A stretch of DNA of 64,000 nt, from the NCBI GenBank assembly GCA_949361645.1, contig OX442421.1, positions 6,650,888 through 6,714,887 on the forward strand. The letters are read 5' to 3'. A program made the position numbers and the translations under genes. Below, one piece after another: positions 22,210 to 32,984 of this stretch. The stretch is from Spongilla lacustris. Taxonomy: Eukaryota > Porifera > Demospongiae > Spongillida > Spongillidae. The notes under the pieces are model-generated. The model did no database searches, was not told where the DNA came from, and saw only the letters and a program-made list of their open reading frames with translations. The number at the start of each line of letters is the position of its first letter. The stretch's first letter is position 1.

Positions 22210-23372
22210 TATGCATACCCTTTGCATGCTTTTCCCGCTTGCAGTATTACAAAGGCTTATTACTAACGGCATAGCCTGGGGACCCGGCTGAAGTTGGTAA
22301 TGAACACTGCCTTCCCTCAAAATACGCGGTACACGCACAGTGGGCACGGTATTTTTAATACGTTCGTGCTCAATCTCTGCATTATAGTACATGTGCGTTA
22401 ATCAAACGCGCTGGCACAGGTGACAGGTGTTAAATTCAAATACTTAGGTACACTGGCTCTTTTACAGACGTTTGGCCATGACATTCTGAATATCGTACAT
22501 GTCTTGCAATTGATTGGCGGCTTTAATTTGTCATGTGCGTGGGGCGGTGGGTTTGTAGCTGGTTCTGGCATCTGCTCAGTATCTATTAATTGAGGGGCAT
22601 GCTGTTTGAACATTGAATTGTAACTGTCAATGGCGACGGATGGGAATTATACGCGTTTCAGGCATTTTGTACCTGAAAGGAACATATTAGACGTTCTTGA
22701 TGGACGTATTTTTGAAAGTAACAGGCCTTTTTGTTATCACCTGTGATAGAGTAGCGCGCGGCTGTTAATTCCAAAGTGGAAGTTTATCATATTTGGTGCT
22801 CACGCATGACAACCCTAAAATTGCTCAATCTCCTGCAAAATCATGGCCAAGCTCAAGCAAGCTATCAAAGCAAGCTTGACAGGTCTGCTGATTTAAAACA
22901 CCTATAATTCCCACTAGTGGGTGCGGCGTAATGTACCTCGTTCCCAGTCCATGCACGTGGATACTATCGTATAGGGACGTATATTTTAAACTGTTGCTTT
23001 AATGATTTAAAGCACGTAATAAAACTGGGTATACGTGTATAGACTTGAGAAACTGTGATTTATCAAATATCGGAAAAATCTGGAAAAACCTAGGTAATCA
23101 TTGGCAAATTAATAGTGCATTAATCGCCAAAATCGATTTAATTTTCTAATAACCGATTTGCAAGTTGCTATAAGCCTGAAAAATCGATTGGACTTTTTTT
23201 CATAGTCGAAATAATCGATTTTGATTTATGAAAAAGGTTACACACCCTAGTTTGGATGGGCCGATGGGAACCAGTATCTGCAGACCTGCATGTCCTTCTG
23301 TTTGTGTGTGTCATAAACTATATTGCTGTTTCCTACTCTGCATGGAATTCTGTATTAATCACTATCTCACAG

Positions 23373-24936
23373 GGCAGGAGGCTATGAATACGACTTTATT
23401 GATGCCCCTCACCCTGATGACTACTGTGCAATCTGTCTTCTTCCTGCTCGAGACCCCCAGCAGACAAGGTGTGAGTGTGCCAAGCTGTACTGCAAGTCAT
23501 GCTATGATAAACAGAGGAGCACTGCTGGGACATGTCCCACATGTCGCCAACCACTGGATGCTTTTCCTGATCGCAATATTTCACGAAGGGTGAGAAGTCT
23601 GAAAGTGAAATGTACCACCTCTGCTGACTGCCCCTGGGTTAATGAGCTGCGATTGCTTGACGAACATCTAAACACATGTGGGTATGTTTTGATGCCCTGT
23701 GGTAATGGCTGTGGAGATCACTCAGTTCGTGATAAGCTCCTCCACCATTACCCTGAAGTATGTCCCCTTCGACAGTACACCTGTGTGCATTGCAAGGAAG
23801 TGGGGACATACAAGGAGATTATGAGCAGCCATCTTGATGTGTGTCCAGACACCATAGTACCTTGCGAATGCGGGGCCAATATAAAAAGAAGAGACATCAC
23901 TTCCCACCACTCAGTGTGTCCTGAGGTCATGGTGCCCTGTCCCAACAGTGGATGTGGGGCAAATATAAAAAGAAAAGACATGGCTTCTCATCGTTCCGAG
24001 TGCCAGTATGAAACAATTGCTTGTGTGTATGTGAACATAGGATGTACTTTCATCTCACCAAGGCATGAGATGGCAGATCACAAAGCCTCTTCCAGTGGCT
24101 TTCATCTTGACCTAGCCATGGGGCAGCTAAAGAAACAAGGAGAAGACCCAATAATGCAACTAATAGAACAAAATCAGAAACATATTGAAGAAATAATGAC
24201 GCAACAGAAAGATCAATGTCAGCAACATGTAGAAGATATGCTGCAACTAAAACAACACAGTGACAAAAATGTTGAAAAAATGGTAACACAAGTGGAATTA
24301 CAACATCGTAAACAACTTGAAGAAATAAAACAACTGAAAGAGGAAAAAGTTGAAGAGATAGATAAATTATTTTGTATGATGAGAAAAATAACAGATCTGA
24401 AACCCAGTGAGGAACATGTTGTGCTTAAGATGTCTTCATTTGAGCAGCACAGAGTGAACAATACGGCTTGGTATAGCCCTGGGTTTTATACCCATCCCCA
24501 TGGATATAAAATGTGTCTTAAAGTCAATGCCAATGGAAATGCTGAGGGAGAAGGTACACATATGTCTGTGTACCTGTACCCAATGAAGGGAGATCATGAT
24601 GATAACCTTATATGGCCATTGCGGTACAAGTGTGCTATTACCCTCCTTAACCAGCTCATGGATAGCGACCATCATACTATAAAATTCACTTATTCTAAAG
24701 ATGAAATGGATCAGCACAATAGCAGGGTAGTAGCCACAGGTAAGAAAGCCTCTGCTAGAACAACTGCACTGGATACATCTTCTGGGCGTGGTTATCATCA
24801 GTTCATTGCTCTTGACCAACTAGGCCTCCATGAGAAGATGGGACAGCAGCAGCAGTATCTGATGGATGACTGCCTCTACTTCAGAGTACAAATTGATGTC
24901 CTTCCTCCTCCCAAACCATGGCTTGTAGCTAACTGA
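23373..24936 (+). CDS. TRAF-like RING / TRAF zinc finger / MATH protein, gene B (main exon, intact)
   Basis: After acceptor tctcacag the frame is open for 520 codons; with exon 1 the protein is about 535 residues, the usual size for TRAFs. In order: RING-like finger (CAICLLPARDPQQTRCECAK then LYCKSCYDK...CPTCRQPL, exon residues 14-57), an array of TRAF-type zinc fingers (to about 230; CGYVLMPCGNGCGDH, SHHSVCPEVMVPC, CQYETIACVYVNIGCTF), a coiled coil (LIEQNQKHIEEIMTQQ to EKVEEIDKLFCMM, about 235-320), and MATH (VLKMSSFEQHRVNNTAWYSP to DCLYFRVQIDVLPP). TRAFs trimerise through the coil and dock on receptors by MATH, with the RING acting in ubiquitination. The finger 'PCECGANIK' is three residues shorter than in its paralogues. 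The RING has lysine where the canonical histidine ligand sits. An AATAAA lies at 25,121. Confidence 0.9.
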
Positions 24937-25594
24937 CTTTCAGTAAATCTGTGAGGTGTGAGTACCAGCTGGGCTGACTTAAGTGCAGTAGGAAAACTGG
25001 TTGATGTATTATATTCACATGGTGCACATAATGTCACTCTGCTATAGTTTGCTGGTTCTTGATTTATTCAGTGTTTTACAATCAATACAATCATAAAGCG
25101 AAATTTGAAGTTTCACTGAAAATAAAACGTTTTAGTCCTCTTGACCACATGCCATGATTTTCATCCATATCAATACACGTGTAACTCCTTTCTTTAGAGT
25201 GTACTTCTGGGAGAGTCTGGCTCTCAGCAGGATGTTTTTGGGCATATGCTTGTTTGACATGCGTGATATCGCTGTACCCTACTACATGTATAGCATCGAG
25301 GGTATACTGTACTAAATTTAGTAAGCGGTATGTACTATAAAAATGAAGTTCTATATAGTTTCTGTCCCTTTCCTCCACTAATGAGTTTTCCGTAATAAAG
25401 TGTCTCTAAAAGTGAAGAGGGGACAGGGTATAATACTGACATGTATTTATAACCGGTGATAATGATTGGAGCTGATAAGGTTGAAATTGAACCAAAATTA
25501 TGTTTAATGTGTTCAGTTGTTATCCTTTTTTTCTTCTTGCACTGGCCATGGGATTTTAGTTTTCTATTCAATGTACAAATATATTCCTGTGCAG
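24937..25594. other. 3' flank of TRAF B and spacer
   Basis: Matches the B' flank until about 25,155 and then becomes unique. AATAAA at 25,121-25,126 is the likely polyadenylation signal. From 25,155 to the RING fragment nothing is recognised. Confidence 0.5.
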
Positions 25595-25770
25595 GGGGTT
25601 ATGAATATGATGCCCCTCACCCTGACGACTACTGTGCCATCTTTCTTCTTCCTGCTCGAGACCCCCAGCAGACAAGGTGTGAGTGTGCCAAGCTGTCATG
25701 CTATGATAAACAGAGGAGCACTGCTGGGACATGTCCCACATGTCACCAACCACTGGGATGCTTTTCCTGA
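25595..25770 (+). pseudogene. TRAF-like copy D, RING-finger scrap
   Basis: After an acceptor-like ttcctgtgcag the DNA reads GYEYDAPHPDDYCAIFLLPA, RDPQQTRCECAKLSCYDKQR and STAGTCPTCHQPLG, then stops. The second RING cysteine has become Phe (CAIF), three codons (LYCK) are shortened, and FID is deleted. A further 70 bases (25,800-25,860) still match the first zinc-finger region (aagtgtaccacttctgg, ttgaaggacatct) before similarity is lost. It is clearly non-functional. Confidence 0.8.
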
Positions 25771-25869
25771 TATTTCATGAAGTCTGCATGCATGTAAATG
25801 AAGTGTACCACTTCTGGCGGCCTCAGGGTTAAAGAGCTAGAATTGATTGAAGGACATCTTTTTAAAAAT

Positions 25870-26421
25870 ATGCAGGCGTATATCTATAACGCAGCCGATT
25901 AACTTAGACAACTGGCACAGATAGTATACCGTATAACAGTACGTCATGACACGCGACAAGCATGCTTGTAGCTGTGATTGTATGCAGGGGAGCCTGTGAC
26001 CTCCAGAATGAGCTGTGCTCTTCAAGGGACCTACTTCTGCTGCTGCACTCTGCTAGCTGCTTTTGTTATCTCCAAGTCCTTGGCGAGCTTTAGTAAATGC
26101 TATAAACTTAACTTTGTGTACTATTTTGTGCACTTTAATTAAGGTTTCACCCGATTTTTCGCTGTAGAACATATAAATTTCTTTCTTTTTTTTCAATATT
26201 CAGTTGTTTCAATTTCGCAGCGACTCATAAGACTGAACGCTTTGAGGTGTCCCACGCCGGCCACAATTTTTTTTTAAAGTGTTGTATCTCGCTGTTCATT
26301 ATAGCTAAGATACACGTATTCCACTGAGGTCATGGATAATACATGCATATGTAATAGTATTCTAAAACTCGTCCCCCTTGCATGACCAGGTTAGTATTGA
26401 GTCTGGGGACGGACTAGTAAA
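25870..26421. other. Intergenic, nothing recognised
   Basis: No coding sequence identified. From about 26,385 it matches the region upstream of TRAF B exon 1 (gtctggggacggactagtaa), probably the promoter-proximal part of gene C. Confidence 0.4.
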
Positions 26422-26471
26422 ATGGCCTATTACAACTTCTCAAGCAGAACAGCAAATCCAACTGAGGAAAG
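26422..26471 (+). pseudogene. TRAF-like gene C, exon 1
   Basis: Encodes MAYYNFSSRTANPTEE plus AG of an arginine codon, with donor gtgggt. It splices in the same phase to the acceptor at 27,906, giving ...TEER-AGGYEYDFIDAP. The exon itself is sound, but the downstream gene is broken. Confidence 0.6.
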
Positions 26472-27906
26472 GTGGGTTTGTTTGCATTGCTAGAGGTGAA
26501 TGTAGCCGTTTATAAACTAAGATGTACAAGAATATTGGGTGCAATTAATGTACTGCTTGAAGGTATCAAGTTTTCGTGGTCAACATGAAGTCATTTTTAA
26601 ATCGTGACCACCCGCGTAGCGTGAATCGAATAGTTCAGCTTTTTGTTGCGATCGAACCAGATGTGAACTCAAAAGCGATCGTGTTTTCCAGACCGTAACG
26701 TCTGCTTTCAGTATAAAACTTAGACAACAAAAAAAAGCTCGTACAGTCGTACTGTTCCTGTTCCCAGACCAATTTTTGTCTATAACTGGGGATAGGAACG
26801 GTTTTAAAGAGCGCAAATCATACCAATGGCTTTAGAATTTCCTGGAAGATCATCTGCTGTTATCAAATGTATATCAAGCATATAACCATAAATGTATATC
26901 AAGCATATAACCGATATACTTAACATGAAGAGATATATGAAAAGCGAACCCATGGTGGGTACATACACTACTTGCACGTATTATATTTTGCATGGATTTA
27001 GAAAGAAAAAAATTTGCGCATTCCAATGGTGTATTACCTTTATCAACACGGCAGCACAAAGCGATACTTTTGAATGTTTGGACAGCACAAAGATGGTTGA
27101 ACTTTGATCCAGCTATATCGATTGTAATAAACATGCAATTACAACCAAATGATATGTGAAGTAACTACCACACATAACCGTATGTAAAAATCATTGTTAG
27201 AATGTATGAAGACAGTTATTGTGCATACTGCCATGCAAAACAATGCAGGATGCTAATAGTATTATATTATACACACAACAATGCTACTACATATACCTCG
27301 TACTATCAATTTCTATCATGTAGAGATTTCCCCTCCATTTAGTGGCTGGTGATTTCTATGAGTAGAACAATAGCATATGCCGTTGTAAAATATACAATCA
27401 ATGGGCACCATCATAGGATAGAGTAACAGAACCAACGTGTCCGAATTATACATGTATGCTGATGACATGTCTGATTGTTGCCTTTTGTAGACACAGACTC
27501 ACGTAATCCAAATAAGAGAAATTGTTGTTTTTTGTATGATAGGATCGAAAACAGCATTGGGTTGGACACATGGTATTCAGTGATTTCAATGAGGTTGATA
27601 GTTGCGCCAAAAATTATGCACTTGCAGGGAGCATTTTCTACCCACAATGCCTGTCAGTTTTAGAGCCATACTATAGCCTTATCAAATTTCAATTAGCATA
27701 TATTTCTACCACCAGTACAATCAAATATAATCCTTACTTCAAACCACACTTTACGGCTGGCGTTTGACATTAGTCAGAAAGTGGCCACAGAGGACGCACA
27801 ATCTTTTACCTCGTCTAAAATGTTGTGATTGTTAGGTGATGGTGCATGCCATAAACTATATTGCTGTTTCCTACTCCGTAATTCAGTATTAATCACTGTC
27901 TCACAG
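26472..27906. other. TRAF C intron
   Basis: Shares blocks with the TRAF B intron (gtctataactggggatagga, cgccttttgtagacaa-like text near 27,480, gtggccacagaggac) but lacks the 8-bp-duplicated hAT-like element found in B and B'. It ends at acceptor attaatcactgtctcacag. Confidence 0.55.
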
Positions 27907-28335
27907 GGCAGGAGGTTATGAATACGACTTCATTGATGCCCCTCACCCTGATGACTACTGTGCAATCTGTCTTCTTCCTGCTCGAGACCCCCCAGCAGAC
28001 AAGGTGTGAGTGTGCCAAGCTGTACTGCAAGTCATGCTATGATAAACAGAGGAGCACTGCTGGGACATGTCCCACATGTCGCCAACCACTGGATGCTTTT
28101 CCTGATCGCAATATTTCACGAAGGGTGAGAAGTCTGAAAGTGAAATGTACCACCTCTGCTGACTGCTCGTGGGTTAATGAGCTACGATTGCTTGATGAAC
28201 ATCTAAACACATGTGGGTATGTTTTGATGCCCTGTGGTAATGGCTGTGGAGATCATTCAGTTCGTGATAAGCTCCTCCACCATTACACTGAAGTATGTCC
28301 CCTTAGACAGTACACCTGTGTGCATTGCAAAGAAG
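27907..28335 (+). pseudogene. TRAF-like gene C, 5' part of main exon (interrupted)
   Basis: RING and first zinc fingers as in B, but cgagaccccccagcag near 27,985 has one C more than the other copies, shifting the frame inside the RING. The remainder continues in the correct phase for CECAKLYCKSCYDK to CPLRQYTCVHCKE, where the 14.7-kb element begins. The exon resumes at 43,061 with a 7-bp repeat (aaagaag). Confidence 0.9.
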
Positions 28336-28367
28336 CAGAGATTATATATAGAGGGATTGGAAACGAG
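28336..28367 (+). repeat. Left terminal inverted repeat of the 14.7-kb element
   Basis: 32 bases ending attggaaacgag; pairs with 43,029-43,060 with a single mismatch at the eighth base. Confidence 0.9.
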
Positions 28368-28548
28368 CCTAATTAACACTAAGTAACAGCTGCCATCCCC
28401 ACCTGAATCCTTACAATTCCATGCTGTCAGCACAAGTCAACTTTGTTCTTTGGACTATGTGCAATGGCAATAAAAGACACACAAAAGAAACTCACAAATC
28501 ACAGTTCATTAAATTTAAAGTACAATGTACTGCACATAAAAAAAAAAA

Positions 28549-28984
28549 TCACAAATCATAGATTCTGAAGACAGGAGCAGGAGATCTGACAGGGACAACA
28601 ACCTTACTCTGGCTGAACACGTTATTGTCCAGCAGAACGCAGATGTGATACAAATCGGCGAAACTGCGTATACCAAGGGCTGCGGATCCTAGTATTAACA
28701 CGCGAGGAAAAAACTTCAAAGGATTGAACATGCCAACACAGTGACTGAGTTCTGTACTGAGATCCAGAGATACAAAGGCCGAGGGATACATTAAACAACC
28801 ATGTTCTGGCTAGGAATACGTACACTTGGTGTGTACGGGCGTCCCCAGCCTCCCGCTGCAGGCGCTTCTCATACTTTCGATGTCGCGCCAACTGAAATTT
28901 TGATTTTTCAATCACCTTTGAAAAGGGATATGTTATAAAGCATATGTTTTTAGTCGAAAAACTTACGGCTACGCCACTTTCCAA
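28549..28984 (-). other. Possible small-protein coding region between left TIR and left arm
   Basis: Two overlapping minus-strand frames of 80 and 120 codons. One reads MFNPLKFFPRVLILGSAALG, IRSFADLYHICVLLD and VPVRSPAPVFRIYDL, which looks like a small membrane-spanning protein (hydrophobic VLILGSAALGI). The other begins MESGVAVSFSTKNIC and contains FQLARHRKYEKRLQRE. A spliced product is possible. I recognise no family. It could be host cargo carried by the element. Confidence 0.25.
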
Positions 28985-29231
28985 TCTTCAAGCAACACGA
29001 CAAAACAGGTTACACGGTCGTGGCCATCACAACACCGATGAAACTGTCAGCCAAAGTGTGTATGTCCAATAACGCACAGTAGCGATTCTAAAAATTCCAC
29101 ACACATAAAAACCCCCCTACGCCACTTTTCATGCTTATTCCATCATACACACCGCGTTTGGTTACAAAACGCGGTGTAGCTGAGCAGATACTGTCGGCCA
29201 AAAAACTGCCCTACAAAATTAACAATTTATT

Positions 29232-30377
29232 TATGGGGAGCCGTTTGTTGCAAAATTCCAAAATATCGTTCGATCCTTTTGGTCTATGAATAACTGCTTG
29301 AAACATCGAACGCTCTTCAAACATCGAATGCATTATTCCGTATTCTTGAGTATCCGGAAGAATTCATTCGATCTTTGTAACCGTTATTCATGGACAATAA
29401 AGTTGAATGAAATATTCCGGATACTCGAGTATCCCGAATATTTCGTTCGATCTTTGTAGTATACGGAAAACAACATTCATAGTCTCCGGATACTCAAAGA
29501 TCGAATGCATTATTTTGGATTCTCGAGTATCCGGAAGAATTCATTCGATCTTTTAAACCGTTATTCATGGGCAAAAAAAGTCGAACGAAATATCCCGTAT
29601 ACTTGAGTATTCCGAATATTTTGTTCGATCTTTTTAGTATACGGAAACCGACATTCATAGCTTCCGGATACCCAAAGATCGAATGAATCATTCCGGATTC
29701 TCCTGTATCCGGAATAATTCGTTCTATCTTTTGTACCGTTATTCATGAACAGCGAAAGTCGAACGAAATATTCCGGACACTCGAGTATCCTGAATAATGC
29801 GTTCGATCTTTCCAGTATACGGAAACCGTCATTCATAACGTCCGGATACCTAAACATCGAATGTATTATTCCGGATTCTCGAGTATCCGGAACAATTCAT
29901 TCGATCTTTATAACCGTAATTCATGGACATCAAATGTCGAACGAAATATTCCGGATACTCGAGTATCCCGAATAATGCGTTCGATCTTTCCAGTATACGG
30001 AAACCATTATTCATAACGTCCGAATACCTAAAGATCGAACGAATTATTCCGGATTCTCGAGTATTCGGAACAATCCATTCGATCTTTGACTCATGTATCT
30101 CGTTCGATCTCCCATGCAGTATATCGGAACGAAATTTCCAGGAATTGGAATGGGTTTTACGTTAGGAAATTGTTGAGAGCTACAAGTAGAGGAGCATGGA
30201 GCCGGTTTGATACATGGCCAGTTCCGTCGCTGGATTGTGTTGTACAAGTCGACTTTATCAGTGCCATTTGACGGGCTATTGACTCAGTGGCAGCCGGTCA
30301 TGAACGATGTACATGTACGGCATATACATGTATATGTGAAACAATCGATTCAACGCACCGGGCCGGAAACAATAAAG
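29232..30377 (+). repeat. Left inverted arm: four-plus ~178-bp tandem repeats
   Basis: Recurring junctions attcattcgatctttgtaac followed by cgttattcatgg occur at about 29,360, 29,537, 29,710, 29,890 and 30,067, a period of 173-180 bases. Each unit contains palindromes around CTCGAG (ccggatactcgagtatcc) and ends in gttcgatcttt words. The inner 260 bases (30,115-30,377) are non-repetitive. The whole arm is mirrored at 41,660-42,791. Confidence 0.9.
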
Positions 30378-30569
30378 GAACCACATGCAGGAACAGCGAG
30401 GTTTACCATAGCTTCTATGGAGTTGTAGTTCTGTCGACTTAACTTTAGCCTTAATTCAGCGCCTTGGAAGCGTTTATATTGGAAAAGAACATAGCTCTAT
30501 AACCTATAACGGACTTTAAGACTTTATAAGCAGTACTGTACTGTCACTGAATGCCGCAGTCATGAATTA
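30378..30569. other. Spacer between left arm and LINE debris
   Basis: Short segment directly inside the arm; the HECT exon sequence found inside the right arm is missing here, so the element is not symmetrical beyond 30,377. Confidence 0.4.
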
Positions 30570-31435
30570 TCATGCACCTGCAGCCTACGTAGCATCTATC
30601 TGTTCCTCTGGGTTAAGGTGCTAGGACAATCATCACCTCTGTTCTAGAATACCAGATTTTTTAAAGATTCAAAGTTCTGTTCCGTCCCATGAGGCACTGC
30701 AGAACGAGACCTTTTCTCTTTGCCCCTAAAGACTACCAAAAAAACTTTCACGATTATTGGACACCCACATGTTCAATTTGCTTTATAAAAGTTCATCAAC
30801 TGCTGATAGGGCATGCTTGCTCCCTGTTTCCTAGGCTAATGTATCCTCTTGGCTTTCAGTGATTTCATCACAAGGGTTGCATCTACACCTGGAACCACCA
30901 GTTTTTCACGTTGCCATAAAGTGGTGGCTTGGACTTGACACATCACAGGGGTCCAATTATGGCTTTAACCAGAAAATATCCTTCACCCTCTTGGACATCA
31001 TGCCGCCACCTGAAAACATGGAGGTGATCTATAGTAATCCAGCACAACACCCTACGTGATGTGCCGGCTGAAACATGCCAACAGTGTATACAGAGTGAAG
31101 CTAGCAATGACCTCACCACTGACCATAGCCATACCAGGCCTGCTGATCTAGTAATGACGAATTGGGCTTCTCTGCTTAATACCCTTGCCTTGATGGGGAT
31201 GTCTGCAGGCTATGCTGCCCTAGCTGCTGAAGAGTGGAAGCATGTGACCAATGATGACAAATGCTGTGAACTGGGCTGGCAGTGTGTTGTATGATGCTTG
31301 GGGCAGAGAAGCTGTAGAAGCTTTCTCCCAGTTGGCCTCCTGACTCGCCACCCTAACATGCAGGCCCATGTCCACAGTACTTAATGATTTTTACAGTGAG
31401 AGCCAATGCCACAGCCATCCTCACCAGGTGAAATG
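30570..31435 (+). pseudogene. LINE C-terminal fragment (RLE-type family)
   Basis: Reads HAPAAYVASICSSGLR, then KWWLGLDTSQGSN, NDLTTDHSHTRPADLVMTNW and HVTNDDKCCELGWQCVV in changing frames. These match the corresponding positions of the better copy at 34.7-36.3 kb. The CCHC knuckle is lost and stops are frequent, so it is an old remnant. Confidence 0.7.
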
Positions 31436-31599
31436 AGTATTAACTGTTTGTTCTGTTGTATCATGTGTATATGTACATATTACATGACATTAAATGAAAC
31501 TTACAAAATCTCATTTTAATGAAGGCATTCATATACATCATATCACTATAACATTAGTATAATTATAATAATTATATATATGTAACTGTCTACATGTCC

Positions 31600-32195
31600 G
31601 AGGCAATGTATCTAGACAGCATAGCAGTGGCATTTGCTTTAACTAGTTTGAGATTTAGCTTGCCATACAGGCTATTTAGGACAGCAGCCCTTGCCTTGTT
31701 GGAACTGGTTGCTAGGCGAGAGGCCAGACACGACAATGACTCCATGGCTTCAGCACCCTAAGCACCATAACCTTTAACAACCATGGGGACACAGACCCAC
31801 CCAAGCTCCCTGCACTTTCCATCATTTGCCTCATGCTTCCTCAGCTCAGTAGATCTGGCGGCTGCACCAGCTGTGAGTCCCACTTCCATCAAAACGTTTA
31901 AATTGAGCAGTGATGTCACAGATAGGTCAAAGGCTGCTGGCTTACCCACAGACCAGTTGGGTACCAGGATGTCAGCTGGGCAAGAGTGGCTATGGTCAAG
32001 GGTGAGGTTACTTCCTGCCTCCACCTTAACACACAAGTGGGCCCTGCAACAGGCCTCCGCTAGGGTGTCTCGGAGTTTATTGTGGTGGGAGACAACATCA
32101 CCACCCTGCTTGCAGGTGAGAGCGTGATGGCCTAGGGGATCAAGCACACTCCCTGGACACAGAGCACATATAGCACCGCGCGCTAGAGGTGTCAA
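31600..32195 (-). pseudogene. LINE C-terminal fragment (RLE-type family), minus strand
   Basis: The best-preserved CCHC/endonuclease end: GAICALCPGSVLDPLGHHAL, TCKQGGDVVSHHNKLRD, HSCPADILVPNWSVGKPAAF, DLSVTSLLN, CRELGWVCVPMVVKGYGA-stop. The tail NSLYGKLNLKLVKANATAML follows in a second frame at 31,690-31,610. The C-x2-C...H-x4-C knuckle and the PAD...D-x-SV motif resemble the restriction-like endonuclease region of R2-type LINEs. No reverse transcriptase core is attached. Confidence 0.7.
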
Positions 32196-32289
32196 AAAAT
32201 TATTATTAATTAATTAATTATTTATTTATCTCACACTAAATAAGGTCATGGTTTAATGTTAAACATAGAAAGATACATACATACATAGA

Positions 32290-32640
32290 ATAATGAATGG
32301 ATGAATATGCGTCACTGTCCTCAAAAACAAGGCAATCTTCGCTAGCAAAGGTGCCCAGGACTGAGGCAGCATTACCTCGCTGTACAGCTACAGTGAGGCG
32401 TTGAAGTAGATATGGAAAGGACTTCACTTCTCCTGACACCTTACGAACACAACAAGCAAGATCCTTTAAGAAAGAAAGAGTCTGTTTTCCAAACACACCC
32501 GATGTTTCTATGACAACTGGAGTAAACAGATACATATTGGGGTCCATATTTGAGTATTTGTCGGATTTCCTTCTCTCAGCTCGGTCAGCAACTGCCCCTG
32601 CCTCCTGTGATGCAACTCTGCTATATAGGAAGGTGCATAG
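32290..32640 (-). pseudogene. C-terminal tail of a third LINE family
   Basis: Reads VADRAERRKSDKYSNMDPNM, YLFTPVVIETSGVFGKQTLS and PYLLQRLTVAVQRGNAASVL. The pattern 'A..R...KY..L...Y.F.P.A.ET.G..G', ending in AVQRGNA, is the common C-terminal tail of many animal retroelement reverse-transcriptase ORFs. Nothing of the polymerase itself remains. Confidence 0.65.
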
Positions 32641-32695
32641 GTGTCCACACATGTTGCACCCCATACATGTATAAGAAGTTTTCCACATTTCCATG

Positions 32696-32984
32696 GAACC
32701 AAGGTAACATATAGTAATATAGTATACATATACATTATTATTATTTTTTATTTAAGAGGATAAATACATAATGGATACATAAAAATACACACAGAATGAA
32801 CTAACATATCAATAATCCATTGCATCCACCTGTATGCCTGCCACCTGCAAGGATCTTGCAAGAATAGCCCTGGCGTTTGCTCTCACAAGCACAATGCTCA
32901 GTCTGCCATATAGATAATAATAATACTTACTACAATACAAGCACATTACATATACACATACACTACATACAACTAAACTACTAA
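32696..32984. other. AT-rich debris between LINE fragments
   Basis: A/T-rich repeats (tattattattattttttat) and a short minus-strand match to another LINE tail (about 32,825-32,910: gacctgcaaggatcttgcaa-like, ANARAILARSLQV). No gene. Confidence 0.4.

Larger units (their letters stand above)
20933..23249. mobile_element. hAT-like non-autonomous element, TAGGGTGTGTAACC ends (TRAF B intron)
   Basis: Starts TAGGGTGTGTAACC and ends GGTTACACACCCTA with a perfect 8-bp duplication gtttggat on both sides (20,925-20,932 and 23,250-23,257). The outer 200 bases on each side are dense in atcgatt and tcgaaataa words. No transposase found. It also exists at 51,797-53,024 in unit 2, so it inserted before the duplication; the unit 1 copy is longer by a 1,064-bp nested insertion. 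Confidence 0.9.
3424..25155. repeat. Segmental duplication, unit 1
   Basis: The block TRAF A, coiled-coil gene, TRAF B matches a second block at about 27,774-54,935 in the same order and orientation. Matching sub-blocks are 3424-5907 with 27,774-28,335 plus 43,061-44,960; 8545-11,025 with 45,164-47,640; and 16,711-25,155 with 47,641-54,935. The TRAF A/C part differs by roughly 8 per cent in the stretch I compared by eye, whereas the coiled-coil gene and everything to its right differ by about 1 per cent. Size differences are explained by unit-specific transposon insertions listed separately. Confidence 0.9.

Noticed and set aside
23228..23593. 121-codon plus-strand frame beginning in the hAT-like element and running through the RING exon
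   Set aside because: It reads the RING exon in the wrong frame; the real frame starts at the splice acceptor at 23,373 and gives the RING cysteines.
29232..30100. CRISPR-like array of regularly spaced repeats
   Set aside because: The period is about 178 bases with palindromes inside and no unique spacers of constant size; it is mirrored 11 kb away and the DNA is eukaryotic.
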